Below, one piece after another: positions 24,281-32,599 of a stretch of DNA of 64,000 nt (positions are counted from its first letter, which is position 1; every line of letters starts with the position of its first letter). Both the position numbers and the translations under genes were made by a program. A model generated the notes under the pieces. It ran no database searches and was not told the origin of the DNA. It saw nothing but the letters and a program-made list of their open reading frames with translations. The DNA is from Bacillota bacterium (lineage in GTDB: Bacteria > Bacillota > Clostridia > Peptostreptococcales > Anaerovoracaceae): positions 62,001 through 126,000 of the forward strand of contig JAFRKJ010000037.1 of the NCBI GenBank assembly GCA_017431785.1, in the 5' to 3' direction.

Positions 24281-26173
24281 TTACCAGTCTTCTTCAGCCG
24301 CTCCCATAATCGGGTTGTCATCGGAGATCACATTTTTATTGGACAAAAGACCCGGATGCTCTTCTATATACTTCACAATGTTTTTATCCTCTGTTGTGAA
24401 ATTATAGTAACTTGTGTACTGCTCGAGTTCCGCAGTCTTTGCATCGGGCAGTCTGTAATCGACGCACACACTGAGACCGTAAGCCGACTTGTCCTTTGCT
24501 GGATCATACTCTTCATAGACGAAGATCTTACGACTATCGGCCGTCCAGTTTCTGATGTCTTTATTGGCCGTTTTAATCAGACCCTTCACATCTCTCTCTG
24601 GTACCAGATAGGTTTTGTCATTGATGTTTTCACCCTTTGCGTCCACATGCGCATCGTTGAGGGAAAGATACTGGCCTACCCTCAGCGGTTCCTCTTCGTT
24701 GAAGCACTCATGCTCTCTGACCGTCCTGCAGTTGTAGAACGGTGCATAAGCATTGTAGGATTCCGACAGGATGACCGGATAATTCCTCTTCAGCGTCTTA
24801 CCGTTGTTCAGCTTGTAGACCACTTCGATACCGCCGATGGAACCGTATATCGTGTTGTTTTGCCCTTCGATCTGAGTTTCAGTTTCTTCTGTTGTACCTT
24901 CACCCCTCTCTGCAATGCTTTTGTGCAGATCTGTGATCAGCGCAATCGTATCCTGATCTGTGATGTTTCTAATGTGTGTGTGCATCAGATTGCTGTCTTC
25001 AACTGTCACAGATTTCACATCGGATGCGGCCGGAACTCGCTTTTCAAATCCCGTTACGTCGAAGAGCGTGAATGCAAGGACAAGACACATAACTGCTGCA
25101 TATAGGATGAAGACCTTCGCGTTCCTGCTTTTGAATATCCGGAGGCTCTGGTCAGCGATCATGCAGAAAATCGGGAAGAACACGATGGTCGCCAGAATGA
25201 TCGTGATGACCGCACCTGCAGTTGTATCGATCGACAAGAAGCTCCGCGCAATGAACATGGCCATGGATACTGCGATCGCGGTGAGCAGAATCACCAGCAA
25301 TTCCGCAACGAAAGGCACAACGATGGTGTTCTCTTCATTCTCCAGCTTGATCCTTCTGTAGATGGCCGATGCCGCAAATGCCAGCAGCACTGATATGGCT
25401 GTGTACACAAGGAGCGTGACAGGCACAACCGCAAACGGATAGGCATCTCTCGTCACCAGGTACGCGTACGGTGAAAGATATCCCAAGAGGCTCACTCCCC
25501 CATCATAGCCGTACAGGAATGTGTTCATGTATCCCAGGAAGAATGTGTATATCACAGTCGGCAGCGCAATCAGCACGAGGGAAAGCAGTGCCTGTACGAC
25601 TGCCGTTCCTGCCAGAATTGCTGCAAAGCACGATACACAGTAGGTGAAGCCAATCACCAGAATGTTATCCAACATCCAGCCAATGATATGAGGTGCTGTG
25701 AGCGTATGCATGATGTCATCGTAGTTTTCAAATCCCCAGTCTTTCAGGATCACCACCATGTCGCCGGAAGCATGGGCTCCCATGAGGCACAGGTAGAGCA
25801 GTCCCGTCAGGATGACCGGTCCAACGATCATGACAAGCCCCGCGAAGAAGGAACCTCTGAACAGCTGTGTTCTCGTCAGCGGTCTGGCGTGGGCGTCGAT
25901 GACGGACGCAGTGCTGTGCAGATACTTGAATACTGCGCAGCTGACCACGACGCCGCCGGCGATACCGATGGCCATGTTCAGGATATTGGAGCCGGTTATG
26001 GCGCCGTATGTATATAAGATTACGTTTTCCAACCTGCTGTAGGACAGCAGGACAGGAAGTATATTGCTGAGGAAGTATGCCACAGCGATGAGAACAGGCA
26101 GCGCCTTGCAGCGCCTGAGCATTTCTGCGAACCATGTTCTCTCAGGATTCTTACATGATTTCGCTGAAGTCAT
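24281..26173 (-). CDS. ABC exporter membrane protein with extracytoplasmic domain
   Basis: The start at 26173 (MTSAKSCKNPERTW) has GGGAGGTGAGAAAT directly upstream and lies inside the 3' end of the ATPase gene. 630 residues. Hydrophobic segments include LPVLIAVAYFLSNILPVLL, IGIAGGVVVSCAVF, SFFAGLVMIVGPVILTGLLY, FTYCVSCFAAILAGTAVVQA, LVLIALPTVIYTFFLG, TLLVYTAISVLLAFAASAIY, LLVILLTAIAVSMAMFIA and VFILYAAVMCLVLAF. From about residue 380 a large soluble part follows, probably outside the membrane. This matches ABC-2-like permeases of GntR(YtrA)-ATPase-permease systems, which respond to cell-wall stress or peptide antibiotics. The substrate is unknown. Confidence 0.82.
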   Translation of the reverse strand: MTSAKSCKNPERTWFAEMLRRCKALPVLIAVAYFLSNILPVLLSYSRLENVILYTYGAITGSNILNMAIGIAGGVVVSCAVFKYLHSTASVIDAHARPLTRTQLFRGSFFAGLVMIVGPVILTGLLYLCLMGAHASGDMVVILKDWGFENYDDIMHTLTAPHIIGWMLDNILVIGFTYCVSCFAAILAGTAVVQALLSLVLIALPTVIYTFFLGYMNTFLYGYDGGVSLLGYLSPYAYLVTRDAYPFAVVPVTLLVYTAISVLLAFAASAIYRRIKLENEENTIVVPFVAELLVILLTAIAVSMAMFIARSFLSIDTTAGAVITIILATIVFFPIFCMIADQSLRIFKSRNAKVFILYAAVMCLVLAFTLFDVTGFEKRVPAASDVKSVTVEDSNLMHTHIRNITDQDTIALITDLHKSIAERGEGTTEETETQIEGQNNTIYGSIGGIEVVYKLNNGKTLKRNYPVILSESYNAYAPFYNCRTVREHECFNEEEPLRVGQYLSLNDAHVDAKGENINDKTYLVPERDVKGLIKTANKDIRNWTADSRKIFVYEEYDPAKDKSAYGLSVCVDYRLPDAKTAELEQYTSYYNFTTEDKNIVKYIEEHPGLLSNKNVISDDNPIMGAAEEDW

Positions 26174-27080
26174 ATTTCTCACCTCCCAATTCATATATGA
26201 ATACCTCTTCTAATGAGAGCGGCAGCACATCCAGAACGAGTGGATTGGCAGTTGCCAGTGTCTCCTCGATTTTCTCCGCGCTGTCTCTTGTAATGATCAG
26301 TTCGATGGAACCGTGCTTGTCACGATGCAGTACATTGAGCTTCGCAAGAGCTTCTTCGGCTTTGCTTTCCACTTCGCTGTCATCCTGATTGCCCTGCTTT
26401 TGCGCAAAGGCGACCTGGACTTTGTTGATGCCTTCTCTGATGGACTCCAGATCACGTTCCATCACAGTCTTACCGCTATCGATGATTCCAACGTAGTCGC
26501 AGATGGACTCCAGATCACGCAGGTTGTGAGAAGAAACCAGAACGGTCATCTCACGCTGAGCCACATCGTCTACGATTTGTTTCCAAACGAGCTTTCTGAT
26601 GATTGGATCGAGACCGTCGATCGGTTCGTCCAGCAGCAGGTAATCCGGCATGCTCGCCAGGGTCAGCGCGATGGCCGCCTGCTTTTTCATTCCCTTTGAA
26701 AATCCTTTCAGCTGTGCTGATTCATCGAGCCTGAAAAGTTTCGTCAGTTCATGCAGCCTCTCTTCGTCGAAGCTGTCGTACATCCCGTTGTAGATCTTGG
26801 TCATGTCTTTGATGGCATAACCCCTTGGAAAATACAACTCGTCCGGTACAAGTCCGATTTTCTGTTTGAGCGCGGTGTTTTCCAGCACCGGTTCACCATC
26901 AAACAGGATTTCGCCTTCGTCAGGTTTCAGAATGCCGGCCATGTGTCTGATCAGAGTTGTCTTGCCTGCGCCGTTTGTTCCGACAAGGCCGTAGATAGAT
27001 CCTCTGTTGATCGTCAGATCAATTCCGTCAAGGGCCTGGGTCTTGTCGAATTTTTTATGCAGATTCCTGACATTTATCAT
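26151..27080 (-). CDS. ABC exporter ATPase
   Basis: 309 residues. Walker A GLVGTNGAGKTTLIRHMAG (about 32-50), Q-loop KIGLVPDELYFPRG, signature LKGFSKGMKKQAAIALTLAS, Walker B YLLLDEPIDGLDPI, H-loop VLVSSHNLRDLE. The C-terminal extension (about 220-309) is common in YtrB/CcmA-type exporters. The start overlaps the stop of the GntR gene by four bases, and the permease start lies inside its 3' end, so the three genes form a tight operon. Confidence 0.93.
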   Translation of the reverse strand: MINVRNLHKKFDKTQALDGIDLTINRGSIYGLVGTNGAGKTTLIRHMAGILKPDEGEILFDGEPVLENTALKQKIGLVPDELYFPRGYAIKDMTKIYNGMYDSFDEERLHELTKLFRLDESAQLKGFSKGMKKQAAIALTLASMPDYLLLDEPIDGLDPIIRKLVWKQIVDDVAQREMTVLVSSHNLRDLESICDYVGIIDSGKTVMERDLESIREGINKVQVAFAQKQGNQDDSEVESKAEEALAKLNVLHRDKHGSIELIITRDSAEKIEETLATANPLVLDVLPLSLEEVFIYELGGEKYDFSEIM

Positions 27081-27478
27081 AAGTACCCCTCCTTTTTATC
27101 TTCATCAAACGGATCGGCGGCGATGTCCGATACCATCTTCTGAATCTCTTCTTTAGAAACTCCCAAGTAGCTGAGTTCCTGTATGCTGTTTCTGATGTCA
27201 TCGCAGACCTTTTGTACTGCCTGCGGGTCGATTCTGGACTCCTGCCTCGGACTGACGAATGTACCCCTGCCTTTGACCTTGTAGATGAATCCTTCCCGTT
27301 CCAGTTCTTTGAAGGCTTTTTGGACGGTGTTCGGATTCACGGTCAACGTCCGTGACAATTCCCTGATGGATGGGAGCTCACTGTCTTCAGGCAGCACGCC
27401 CCGTATGATCAGCTCTTTGATGTTGTCGATGATCTGTTCGTATATCGACTGCTGACTCCTTAGATTGATCTGAAACAT
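27077..27478 (-). CDS. GntR-family repressor, YtrA type
   Basis: The start at 27478 (MFQINLRSQQSIYEQIIDNI) has a GGGGAGGAT site. 133 residues: winged helix (ELPSIRELSRTLTVNPNTVQ at about 37-56; FIYKVKGRGTFVS wing) plus a short helical tail, the YtrA subfamily plan. It is the first gene of the exporter operon, and a palindrome in its own promoter is the probable operator, so it should repress its operon until an inducer, often a wall-active agent, appears. Confidence 0.92.
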   Translation of the reverse strand: MFQINLRSQQSIYEQIIDNIKELIIRGVLPEDSELPSIRELSRTLTVNPNTVQKAFKELEREGFIYKVKGRGTFVSPRQESRIDPQAVQKVCDDIRNSIQELSYLGVSKEEIQKMVSDIAADPFDEDKKEGYL

Positions 27479-27562
27479 TATCCTCCCCTCTCTTCTTGAA
27501 TCTCTGATTGATTTCCCAACGACTTCACCAATCACTGATCGACTGGTGTCCTTTGTGAACTA

Positions 27563-27592
27563 AGTGTACTACTTCAAATAGTACAGTGTCAA
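27563..27592 (-). promoter_or_regulatory. Promoter and operator of the GntR-ABC exporter operon
   Basis: -35 TTGACA (27587-27592), 18 bases, -10 TACACT (27563-27568). Between and over them lies the inverted repeat TGTACTA-7 bases-TAGTACA (27565-27585), which fits the position of a YtrA-type operator. Confidence 0.8.
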
Positions 27593-27593
27593 G

Positions 27594-27622
27594 TAAAAAA
27601 AGACTGGATCACATCCAGTCTT
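27594..27622 (-). terminator. Terminator of the oxoacid:ferredoxin oxidoreductase operon
   Basis: A ten-bp stem (27600-27609 with 27613-27622, three-base loop) followed by seven Ts on the minus strand. It lies just after the beta-subunit gene. Confidence 0.9.
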
Positions 27623-27633
27623 TTCAACAACGT

Positions 27634-28581
27634 CTATTTGCATCGTACGAGAAGTTTTTCCCACTTCTCGTCCACATACTGCTGTGCCTCTTCGATCATC
27701 CACTCATTTCCCGGGCGGAACATATGGGCAAATCTTCCCTGCCGCTCCAGAAAATCACAGACCGGAAGCTTGACGCGCGGTTCATAGGTCAGGTGCCACT
27801 CTCCGTCTACGACCTCGTACAAAGGCCATACGCATGTATCTACTGCCAACTGACAGATCTCCGCCAGATCTTCCATCTCATAACGCCATCCGCGAGGGCA
27901 TGGAGCGAGAACATTCAGGAAACACGGACCTTCTGTGTAGATGGCACGGCGGGCCTTCTCATGGATATCGCGGAAATTTCCAAGCATGGTGGTCTGCGCC
28001 GCATAAGGAACTCCATGGGCGGCAACGATGGCTGTCAGATCTTTTTTGTTTTGCTTTTTGCCGTAACTCTCACTGCCCACCGGCGTGGTGGTCGCATCTG
28101 CGAAGCGTGGCGTAGCTGAGGAACGCTGAATCCCGGTGTTCATGTAGGCTTCATTGTCGTAGCACACGTAGACCATGTCGTGGCCGCGCTCCATCGCGCC
28201 GGACAAAGACTGCAGTCCGATATCATAGGTGCCCCCGTCTCCGCCGAAGCAAATGAACTTGAAATTCTCGTCGATCTTTCCGCGTTTTTTCAGGACTCTG
28301 TATGCTGTTTCCACGCCGCCAGTCATGGCAGCGGCATTCTCAAAGGCACTGTGAATATAACTGTCTTCATAAGCTGTATCCGGATAGATGAATGTGGACA
28401 CCTCAAGGCAGCTGGTCGCATTTGATACAACCGCTCTGTCCTCTTCTTCCAAAGCGCGCAGCACTGCATTGACAGCAACTCCCGCGCCGCATCCTGCGCA
28501 AAGTCTGTGGCCCGGCGCGAAACGACATTTCTTATTCAGTTCGTCTTTCAGACGGTATTTGTAATCTGCTTTCTCTGTCAT
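27634..28581 (-). CDS. 2-oxoacid:ferredoxin oxidoreductase, beta subunit (TPP-binding)
   Basis: 315 residues. N-terminal cysteines in HRLCAGCGAGVAVNAV (Fe-S ligands in PorB), the TPP/Mg motif FICFGGDGGTYDIGLQSLSG (about 110-129), and DNEAYMNTGIQRSSATP typical of pyruvate/2-ketoisovalerate oxidoreductases. The subunit binds thiamine diphosphate and, with alpha, gamma and delta, splits a 2-oxoacid to acyl-CoA, CO2 and reduced ferredoxin, or runs in reverse. It is the last of four coupled genes; its start overlaps the alpha gene by four bases. Which oxoacid is used cannot be told from motifs; the T-box upstream hints at a branched-chain acid. Confidence 0.93.
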   Translation of the reverse strand: MTEKADYKYRLKDELNKKCRFAPGHRLCAGCGAGVAVNAVLRALEEEDRAVVSNATSCLEVSTFIYPDTAYEDSYIHSAFENAAAMTGGVETAYRVLKKRGKIDENFKFICFGGDGGTYDIGLQSLSGAMERGHDMVYVCYDNEAYMNTGIQRSSATPRFADATTTPVGSESYGKKQNKKDLTAIVAAHGVPYAAQTTMLGNFRDIHEKARRAIYTEGPCFLNVLAPCPRGWRYEMEDLAEICQLAVDTCVWPLYEVVDGEWHLTYEPRVKLPVCDFLERQGRFAHMFRPGNEWMIEEAQQYVDEKWEKLLVRCK

Positions 28582-29777
28582 CCTTGAATCCCTTCTTCAT
28601 CGCCGCGGACTCCAACATGTCTATATATGTTCTCTACCTTTCCCGCTTCAGCGGTGCGGGCAAGATCACCATAGATTTCGTCAAAGGTGGAAATGGTCAC
28701 GTCTCTTCCGCCCAGCCCATACACGAAGCTCATCATCAGCGGCCGCTGCTCTTCGCAGACATCGTACATAGCTGCCCGCGTCTCCGCGAACAGAGGTCCG
28801 CCCCAGCCTGAGAAGCCTTCGGACTTGTCCATCACTGCAACGGCCTTCACGCCCGACAGCGCCGCCTGCAGTTCCTCCCATGGGAACGGCCGGAACACGC
28901 GGACTTTTACAACGCCTGCTTTGACACCTGCATCACGCAGCTGGCGGGCTGCTGCCTTTGCAGTCCCTGCGGAGGATCCGATGAGTACGACGGCGAATTC
29001 CGCATCGTCCATCATGTACTCCTCAATCATTCCGTAGCTGCGGCCTGACAGCTTGGCAAATGCGTCCGCCACCTCATAGATGCGCCGGCGGCTGTCCTTC
29101 ATGGCCTCCGCCTGGGCCTTTTTGATTTCCATATAATACGCCGAGATTCCATATGGTCCTACGGCCAACGGTTCACCTTTTTTCAGCAGATAGTGATCCG
29201 GTTCATAGTTCCCGACAAATGTGCGGACCTGCTCGTCCTCCAGCAATTCGATGTTCTCGACTGCATGACTGGTGATGAAGCCGTCCTGACAAATCATGAT
29301 CGGAAGCCTGCAGTATTCGGCTATCGGCATAGCCTGAATATAATTGTCGTAGACTTCCTGATTGTTCTCAGCGTAAATCTGGACCCATCCTGCGTCGCGG
29401 CAGCCCATGGAATCCGAATGGTCATTGTTGATATTGATCGGTCCGGTCAGCGCTCTGTTCACCACCGCCATGGTGATCGGCAGTCTGCTGGAAGCCGCCA
29501 CATAAAGCAGCTCCCACATATAGGCTAACCCTGCTGAGGAGGTTGCTGTAATCGCTCTGGCTCCCGCAGCCGATGCGCCGATGCAGGTGGACATGGCCGA
29601 ATGCTCGGATTCGACTGCGACGAACTCCGTGTGGACTTCGCCGTCCGCAATGTACTTGCTGTAGTACTGCGGAATCTCCGTAGACGGGGTAATCGGAAAG
29701 GCACCCATCACATCCGGATCGATCTGTTTCATGGCAAAAGCAACCGCTTCGTTGCCGCTCATCCTATCTCTCTTCAC
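28578..29777 (-). CDS. 2-oxoacid:ferredoxin oxidoreductase, alpha subunit
   Basis: 399 residues. Domain I: VAFAMKQIDPDVMGAFPITPSTEIPQYYSKY, with VAVESEHSAMSTCIGASAAG (the Glu activates TPP) and ATSSAGLAYMWELLYVAASS. Domain II: VGPYGISAYYMEI and AVVLIGSSAGTAKAAARQLR; AVMDKSEGFSGWGGPLFAE closes the transketolase C-like domain. This is the PorA/VorA architecture. It follows the delta gene directly and overlaps the beta gene by four bases. Confidence 0.93.
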   Translation of the reverse strand: MKRDRMSGNEAVAFAMKQIDPDVMGAFPITPSTEIPQYYSKYIADGEVHTEFVAVESEHSAMSTCIGASAAGARAITATSSAGLAYMWELLYVAASSRLPITMAVVNRALTGPININNDHSDSMGCRDAGWVQIYAENNQEVYDNYIQAMPIAEYCRLPIMICQDGFITSHAVENIELLEDEQVRTFVGNYEPDHYLLKKGEPLAVGPYGISAYYMEIKKAQAEAMKDSRRRIYEVADAFAKLSGRSYGMIEEYMMDDAEFAVVLIGSSAGTAKAAARQLRDAGVKAGVVKVRVFRPFPWEELQAALSGVKAVAVMDKSEGFSGWGGPLFAETRAAMYDVCEEQRPLMMSFVYGLGGRDVTISTFDEIYGDLARTAEAGKVENIYRHVGVRGDEEGIQG

Positions 29778-30077
29778 TTATACTTCCTCCATGGTGATGG
29801 CTCCAAAACTGCATACTTTGACACAGATGCCGCAGCCTTTGCAGTGGTCCAGATCTGTCTCCAGACGCACGCCGTCCTCTACCGGAATGGATACATCCGG
29901 GCAGAATGGAACACAGAGCAGACACTGCTTACACTGATCATTATGAAAAACAGGCGTCAGGACGCGCCATTCACCTGTCTTTACCTCACGCGATGTGGCC
30001 GGTTCATAGATCTCAGCACCCGGCGTGAGCTCATACCATTTACTTTGTTCGTTTATGTTCATCATACTATCTCTCAT
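29778..30077 (-). CDS. 2-oxoacid:ferredoxin oxidoreductase, delta subunit (2x 4Fe-4S ferredoxin)
   Basis: 99 residues with two CxxCxxCxxxC-type clusters, CKQCLLCVPFCP (about 49-60) and CKGCGICVKVCS (about 79-90). These give two [4Fe-4S] centres that carry electrons between the TPP site and external ferredoxin. The start overlaps the gamma gene as ATGA. A 45-residue leader before the first cluster is usual for PorD. Confidence 0.95.
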   Translation of the reverse strand: MRDSMMNINEQSKWYELTPGAEIYEPATSREVKTGEWRVLTPVFHNDQCKQCLLCVPFCPDVSIPVEDGVRLETDLDHCKGCGICVKVCSFGAITMEEV

Positions 30078-30658
30078 CCAACCTTCAGCTGTGTCATGGA
30101 CATTCTCAGTGCTCTCATATTGCCTTCCACGACCTGCGGCTTGGAGGCAAACTTGTGGCGGAGGGAACCTTCCATATCTTCCAGGAATCTATCCTTGTCT
30201 ATCACTTTGCTGACTTCTACTGCTGCCGCCAGCATTGGCGTGTTCGGGATATTTCTGCCGAGAGTCTCACGGGATATGCTTCCTGCATCAACGGTGCAGA
30301 CTTTGCCTTTGTATCCGTGAAGCTGTTCTCTTACTTCCGCCGGACTCTTTCTGCTGTTTACGATGATCGCTCCTTCTTCGGAAAGACCAGACGTGACGTC
30401 TACGGATCTGAGGAGTGTTTCGTCAACGACGATTACAAAATCAGGATTGTAGATGTTTGAGTGAACGCTGTTTCCGGCGCCGCCGTCACAGATGCGGTTG
30501 TAAGCAGTAATCGGCGCCCCCATTCTCTCTGGACCGTATTCAGGAAAGCCCTGAACCTGCTTACCGGAACTGAACGCTGCGTCTGCCAGCAGCAGGCATG
30601 CTGTCTTCGCACCCTGTCCACCTCTGCCGTGCCATCTGATTTCTACTGTGTTACCCAT
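30074..30658 (-). CDS. 2-oxoacid:ferredoxin oxidoreductase, gamma subunit
   Basis: The start at 30658 (MGNTVEIRWHGRGGQGAKTA) has AGGAGG upstream; a longer reading would run into the T-box. 194 residues with RWHGRGGQGAKTACLLLADA (family signature), FPEYGPERMGAPITAYNRIC and VIVVDETLLRSVDV. First gene after the T-box leader. The gene order gamma-delta-alpha-beta is that of archaeal and clostridial POR/VOR operons. Confidence 0.94.
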   Translation of the reverse strand: MGNTVEIRWHGRGGQGAKTACLLLADAAFSSGKQVQGFPEYGPERMGAPITAYNRICDGGAGNSVHSNIYNPDFVIVVDETLLRSVDVTSGLSEEGAIIVNSRKSPAEVREQLHGYKGKVCTVDAGSISRETLGRNIPNTPMLAAAVEVSKVIDKDRFLEDMEGSLRHKFASKPQVVEGNMRALRMSMTQLKVG

Positions 30659-30685
30659 TTTGTATTTCCTCCTGTATAAATAAAT

Positions 30686-30950
30686 CCCGTCCTGTATCAG
30701 GACGGGAATTCGAATGACCCGCTTGTAAACCACCTGCTACAATGCACGCATACCATCATATGCTCTTCCTGTCACGGGGAAGGTCCGTCAGTGCTTAATC
30801 GCCGAAGCTTTCAGCCCTGCAACTCGGGAGTGATATTCGTTCATACGTTTTTATCGGTACCGGACTCACACCATAACCGGCTCGCTCTTACCTTTTGACG
30901 TATGCCTACTGTCTCCGTCAACGTCTTTGGTTCTCTATTTGATTGACAAC
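30686..30950 (-). promoter_or_regulatory. T-box leader with apparent Ile (ATC) specifier and terminator
   Basis: Read on the minus strand the parts come in order. Stem I distal part: AAGAGCGAGCCGG, then GGTGTGAGTCCGGTA. Specifier side: GAAT-ATC-ACTCCCGAGT, matching the known GAAN-codon-AC pattern, then GCAGGGCTGAA. A variant T-box/antiterminator, GCAGGTGGTTTACAAGCGG (about 30722-30738), follows. A 9-bp terminator stem (30686-30694 with 30698-30706) ends it. The gamma-subunit gene follows. The T-box core is less perfect than usual, but the overall architecture is convincing. Uncharged tRNA-Ile would raise expression. Confidence 0.82.
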
Positions 30951-30953
30951 GCT

Positions 30954-30982
30954 ATACTAACACTGCTTTTTTAGCATGTCAA
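30954..30982 (-). promoter_or_regulatory. Promoter of the T-box/oxidoreductase operon
   Basis: -35 TTGACA (30977-30982), 17 bases, -10 TAGTAT (30954-30959) on the minus strand, just before the T-box leader. The remaining bases to 31063 are AT-rich and hold no other feature I can see. Confidence 0.75.
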
Positions 30983-31063
30983 CACTGTTTCAGCAAGTTT
31001 TTGTGTATTTTTTACAATACATTTAATTTTTTATTGTTTGTATCTACCAAAATCACTTCTGGA

Positions 31064-32599
31064 TTAGTCGATTACGTTCTTGATCATGTCGATGACAGTA
31101 CCATCTCTGTACTCGACGACGCCGATGATGTCATTGCCGAACTTCGGTGGATTTGGCTTGCCTGTGATGGAGTAAGCCTTATCTCTCAGTTCCTTGATGT
31201 CGCATACAGGAAGTCCTGCCTTGACCAGTTCTGCCTTGAGAAGCGGATTGTTCGGGTTAACCGCGATGCCCCTCTCTGTTACAACAACGTCTACACTCGG
31301 TCCAGGTGTACAGATCGTCTGCACTTCATCCACAACGATCGGAATTCTCTTTCTGACGAGAGGACAAACAACGATGGCCAGTTTTGCGCCGGCAGCTGTA
31401 TCTGGATGTCCGCCGAGGGCTCCCATGACGTTGCCGTTTGATGCAGTCAGTACATTGACGTTGAAGTTTACGTCTACTTCTGTCGCTGACAGAATCATGA
31501 TGTCCAGATTGTTGGTAACACAGCCCTTAGTCAGAGGATCAGCGTATGTGCCGGCGTCCATCTCGATGTGGTTGCCGTTGTATCTGATGGATTCCACAGC
31601 GCCCTTGTCGAACGTCTGAACATCCAGCAGTCCTGTAAACAGTCCTTCATTCAGGAGTTCGACCATCGTCGATGTAATTCCGCCGGAACCGAAGGATCCG
31701 ATGATGTGGTTCTCCTTCATGTAGTCACGCAGGAACCTTACAACAGCCAGTGATACGCCGCCAGTACCTGCCTGATAAGAGAATCCGTTCTTGATCAGCC
31801 CGGATGCGATGAGCACTTGGCTGGCGTATTCCGCGATCGTGAGCTCAACAGGGTTCTTGGTTTTGCGTGTTGCGCCCTGCCCCATGAGTTCCGGATCACC
31901 GATCTGGTCGATGACTGCCACGATGTCGACGAGCGTCTGCGGGATGCTGACCGGGTAAGCCGGGAAGTCTACAAGGTTATCTGTAACGGCAACGACCTTC
32001 TTCGCGTAACGTGCGTCCACCATCGCATAACCCATTGATCCAAAGGCCGATGGTCCCTGCTGTCCGTTCATGTTGCCCATGTCGTCGCAGCATGATGTAG
32101 CGATGAATGCGACATCGATCGTAACATCACCCTTCTGGATGGCTCTGGCTCTTCCGCCGTGGGTTCTGAAGACGACAGCTGTATCAAGAAGACCTCTTGA
32201 TACCTGCTTGCCGAGCTCTCCACGCATGCCGCTTGTCTGCAGACCTTTGACAACACCTTTCTTGATGTAGTCGATCAGACATTCATGTGAACTTGTCAGT
32301 GATGATGCACATATCGTCAGGTCCTTGATGCCCAGCTCATCGATGGCTTCCATGACCTTCGGCAGAACCATGTCGCCGGCTCTCAGATGATGATGGAAGG
32401 AAATCGTCATTCCGTCCTGCAGCCCGGACTTGATGATAGCTTCTTTCAGGGATCCGACAACTTTACCGGTGTATACTTTATCGCTTTCTGTAATATAGTT
32501 TTCTTTTCTCTTACCGCTTCTGATATACGGTTTAACGTCGCCCATCTGCTTGACGCGTTCAGGAACTTCTCTTCCTATTTTGTTTTTCTGCAGTTTCAT
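31064..32599 (-). CDS. citF: Citrate lyase alpha chain (citrate:acetyl-ACP transferase)
   Basis: 511 residues, full length. MTISFHHHLRAGDMVLPKVM, GLQTSGMRGELGKQVSRGLL, TRKTKNPVELTIAEYASQVL, GSFGSGGITSTMVELLNEGL and RKRIPIVVDEVQTICTPG belong to the CitF CoA-transferase fold. It swaps citrate onto the acyl carrier protein; CitE then splits citryl-ACP to oxaloacetate. It overlaps citE by four bases. Genes for the ligase and prosthetic-group enzymes (citC, citX, citG) are not in the window. Confidence 0.96.
   Translation of the reverse strand: MKLQKNKIGREVPERVKQMGDVKPYIRSGKRKENYITESDKVYTGKVVGSLKEAIIKSGLQDGMTISFHHHLRAGDMVLPKVMEAIDELGIKDLTICASSLTSSHECLIDYIKKGVVKGLQTSGMRGELGKQVSRGLLDTAVVFRTHGGRARAIQKGDVTIDVAFIATSCCDDMGNMNGQQGPSAFGSMGYAMVDARYAKKVVAVTDNLVDFPAYPVSIPQTLVDIVAVIDQIGDPELMGQGATRKTKNPVELTIAEYASQVLIASGLIKNGFSYQAGTGGVSLAVVRFLRDYMKENHIIGSFGSGGITSTMVELLNEGLFTGLLDVQTFDKGAVESIRYNGNHIEMDAGTYADPLTKGCVTNNLDIMILSATEVDVNFNVNVLTASNGNVMGALGGHPDTAAGAKLAIVVCPLVRKRIPIVVDEVQTICTPGPSVDVVVTERGIAVNPNNPLLKAELVKAGLPVCDIKELRDKAYSITGKPNPPKFGNDIIGVVEYRDGTVIDMIKNVID

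Noticed and set aside
31000-31063. A terminator for the citrate lyase operon
   Set aside because: Only a weak AT-rich inverted repeat is present; I could not support a functional terminator.
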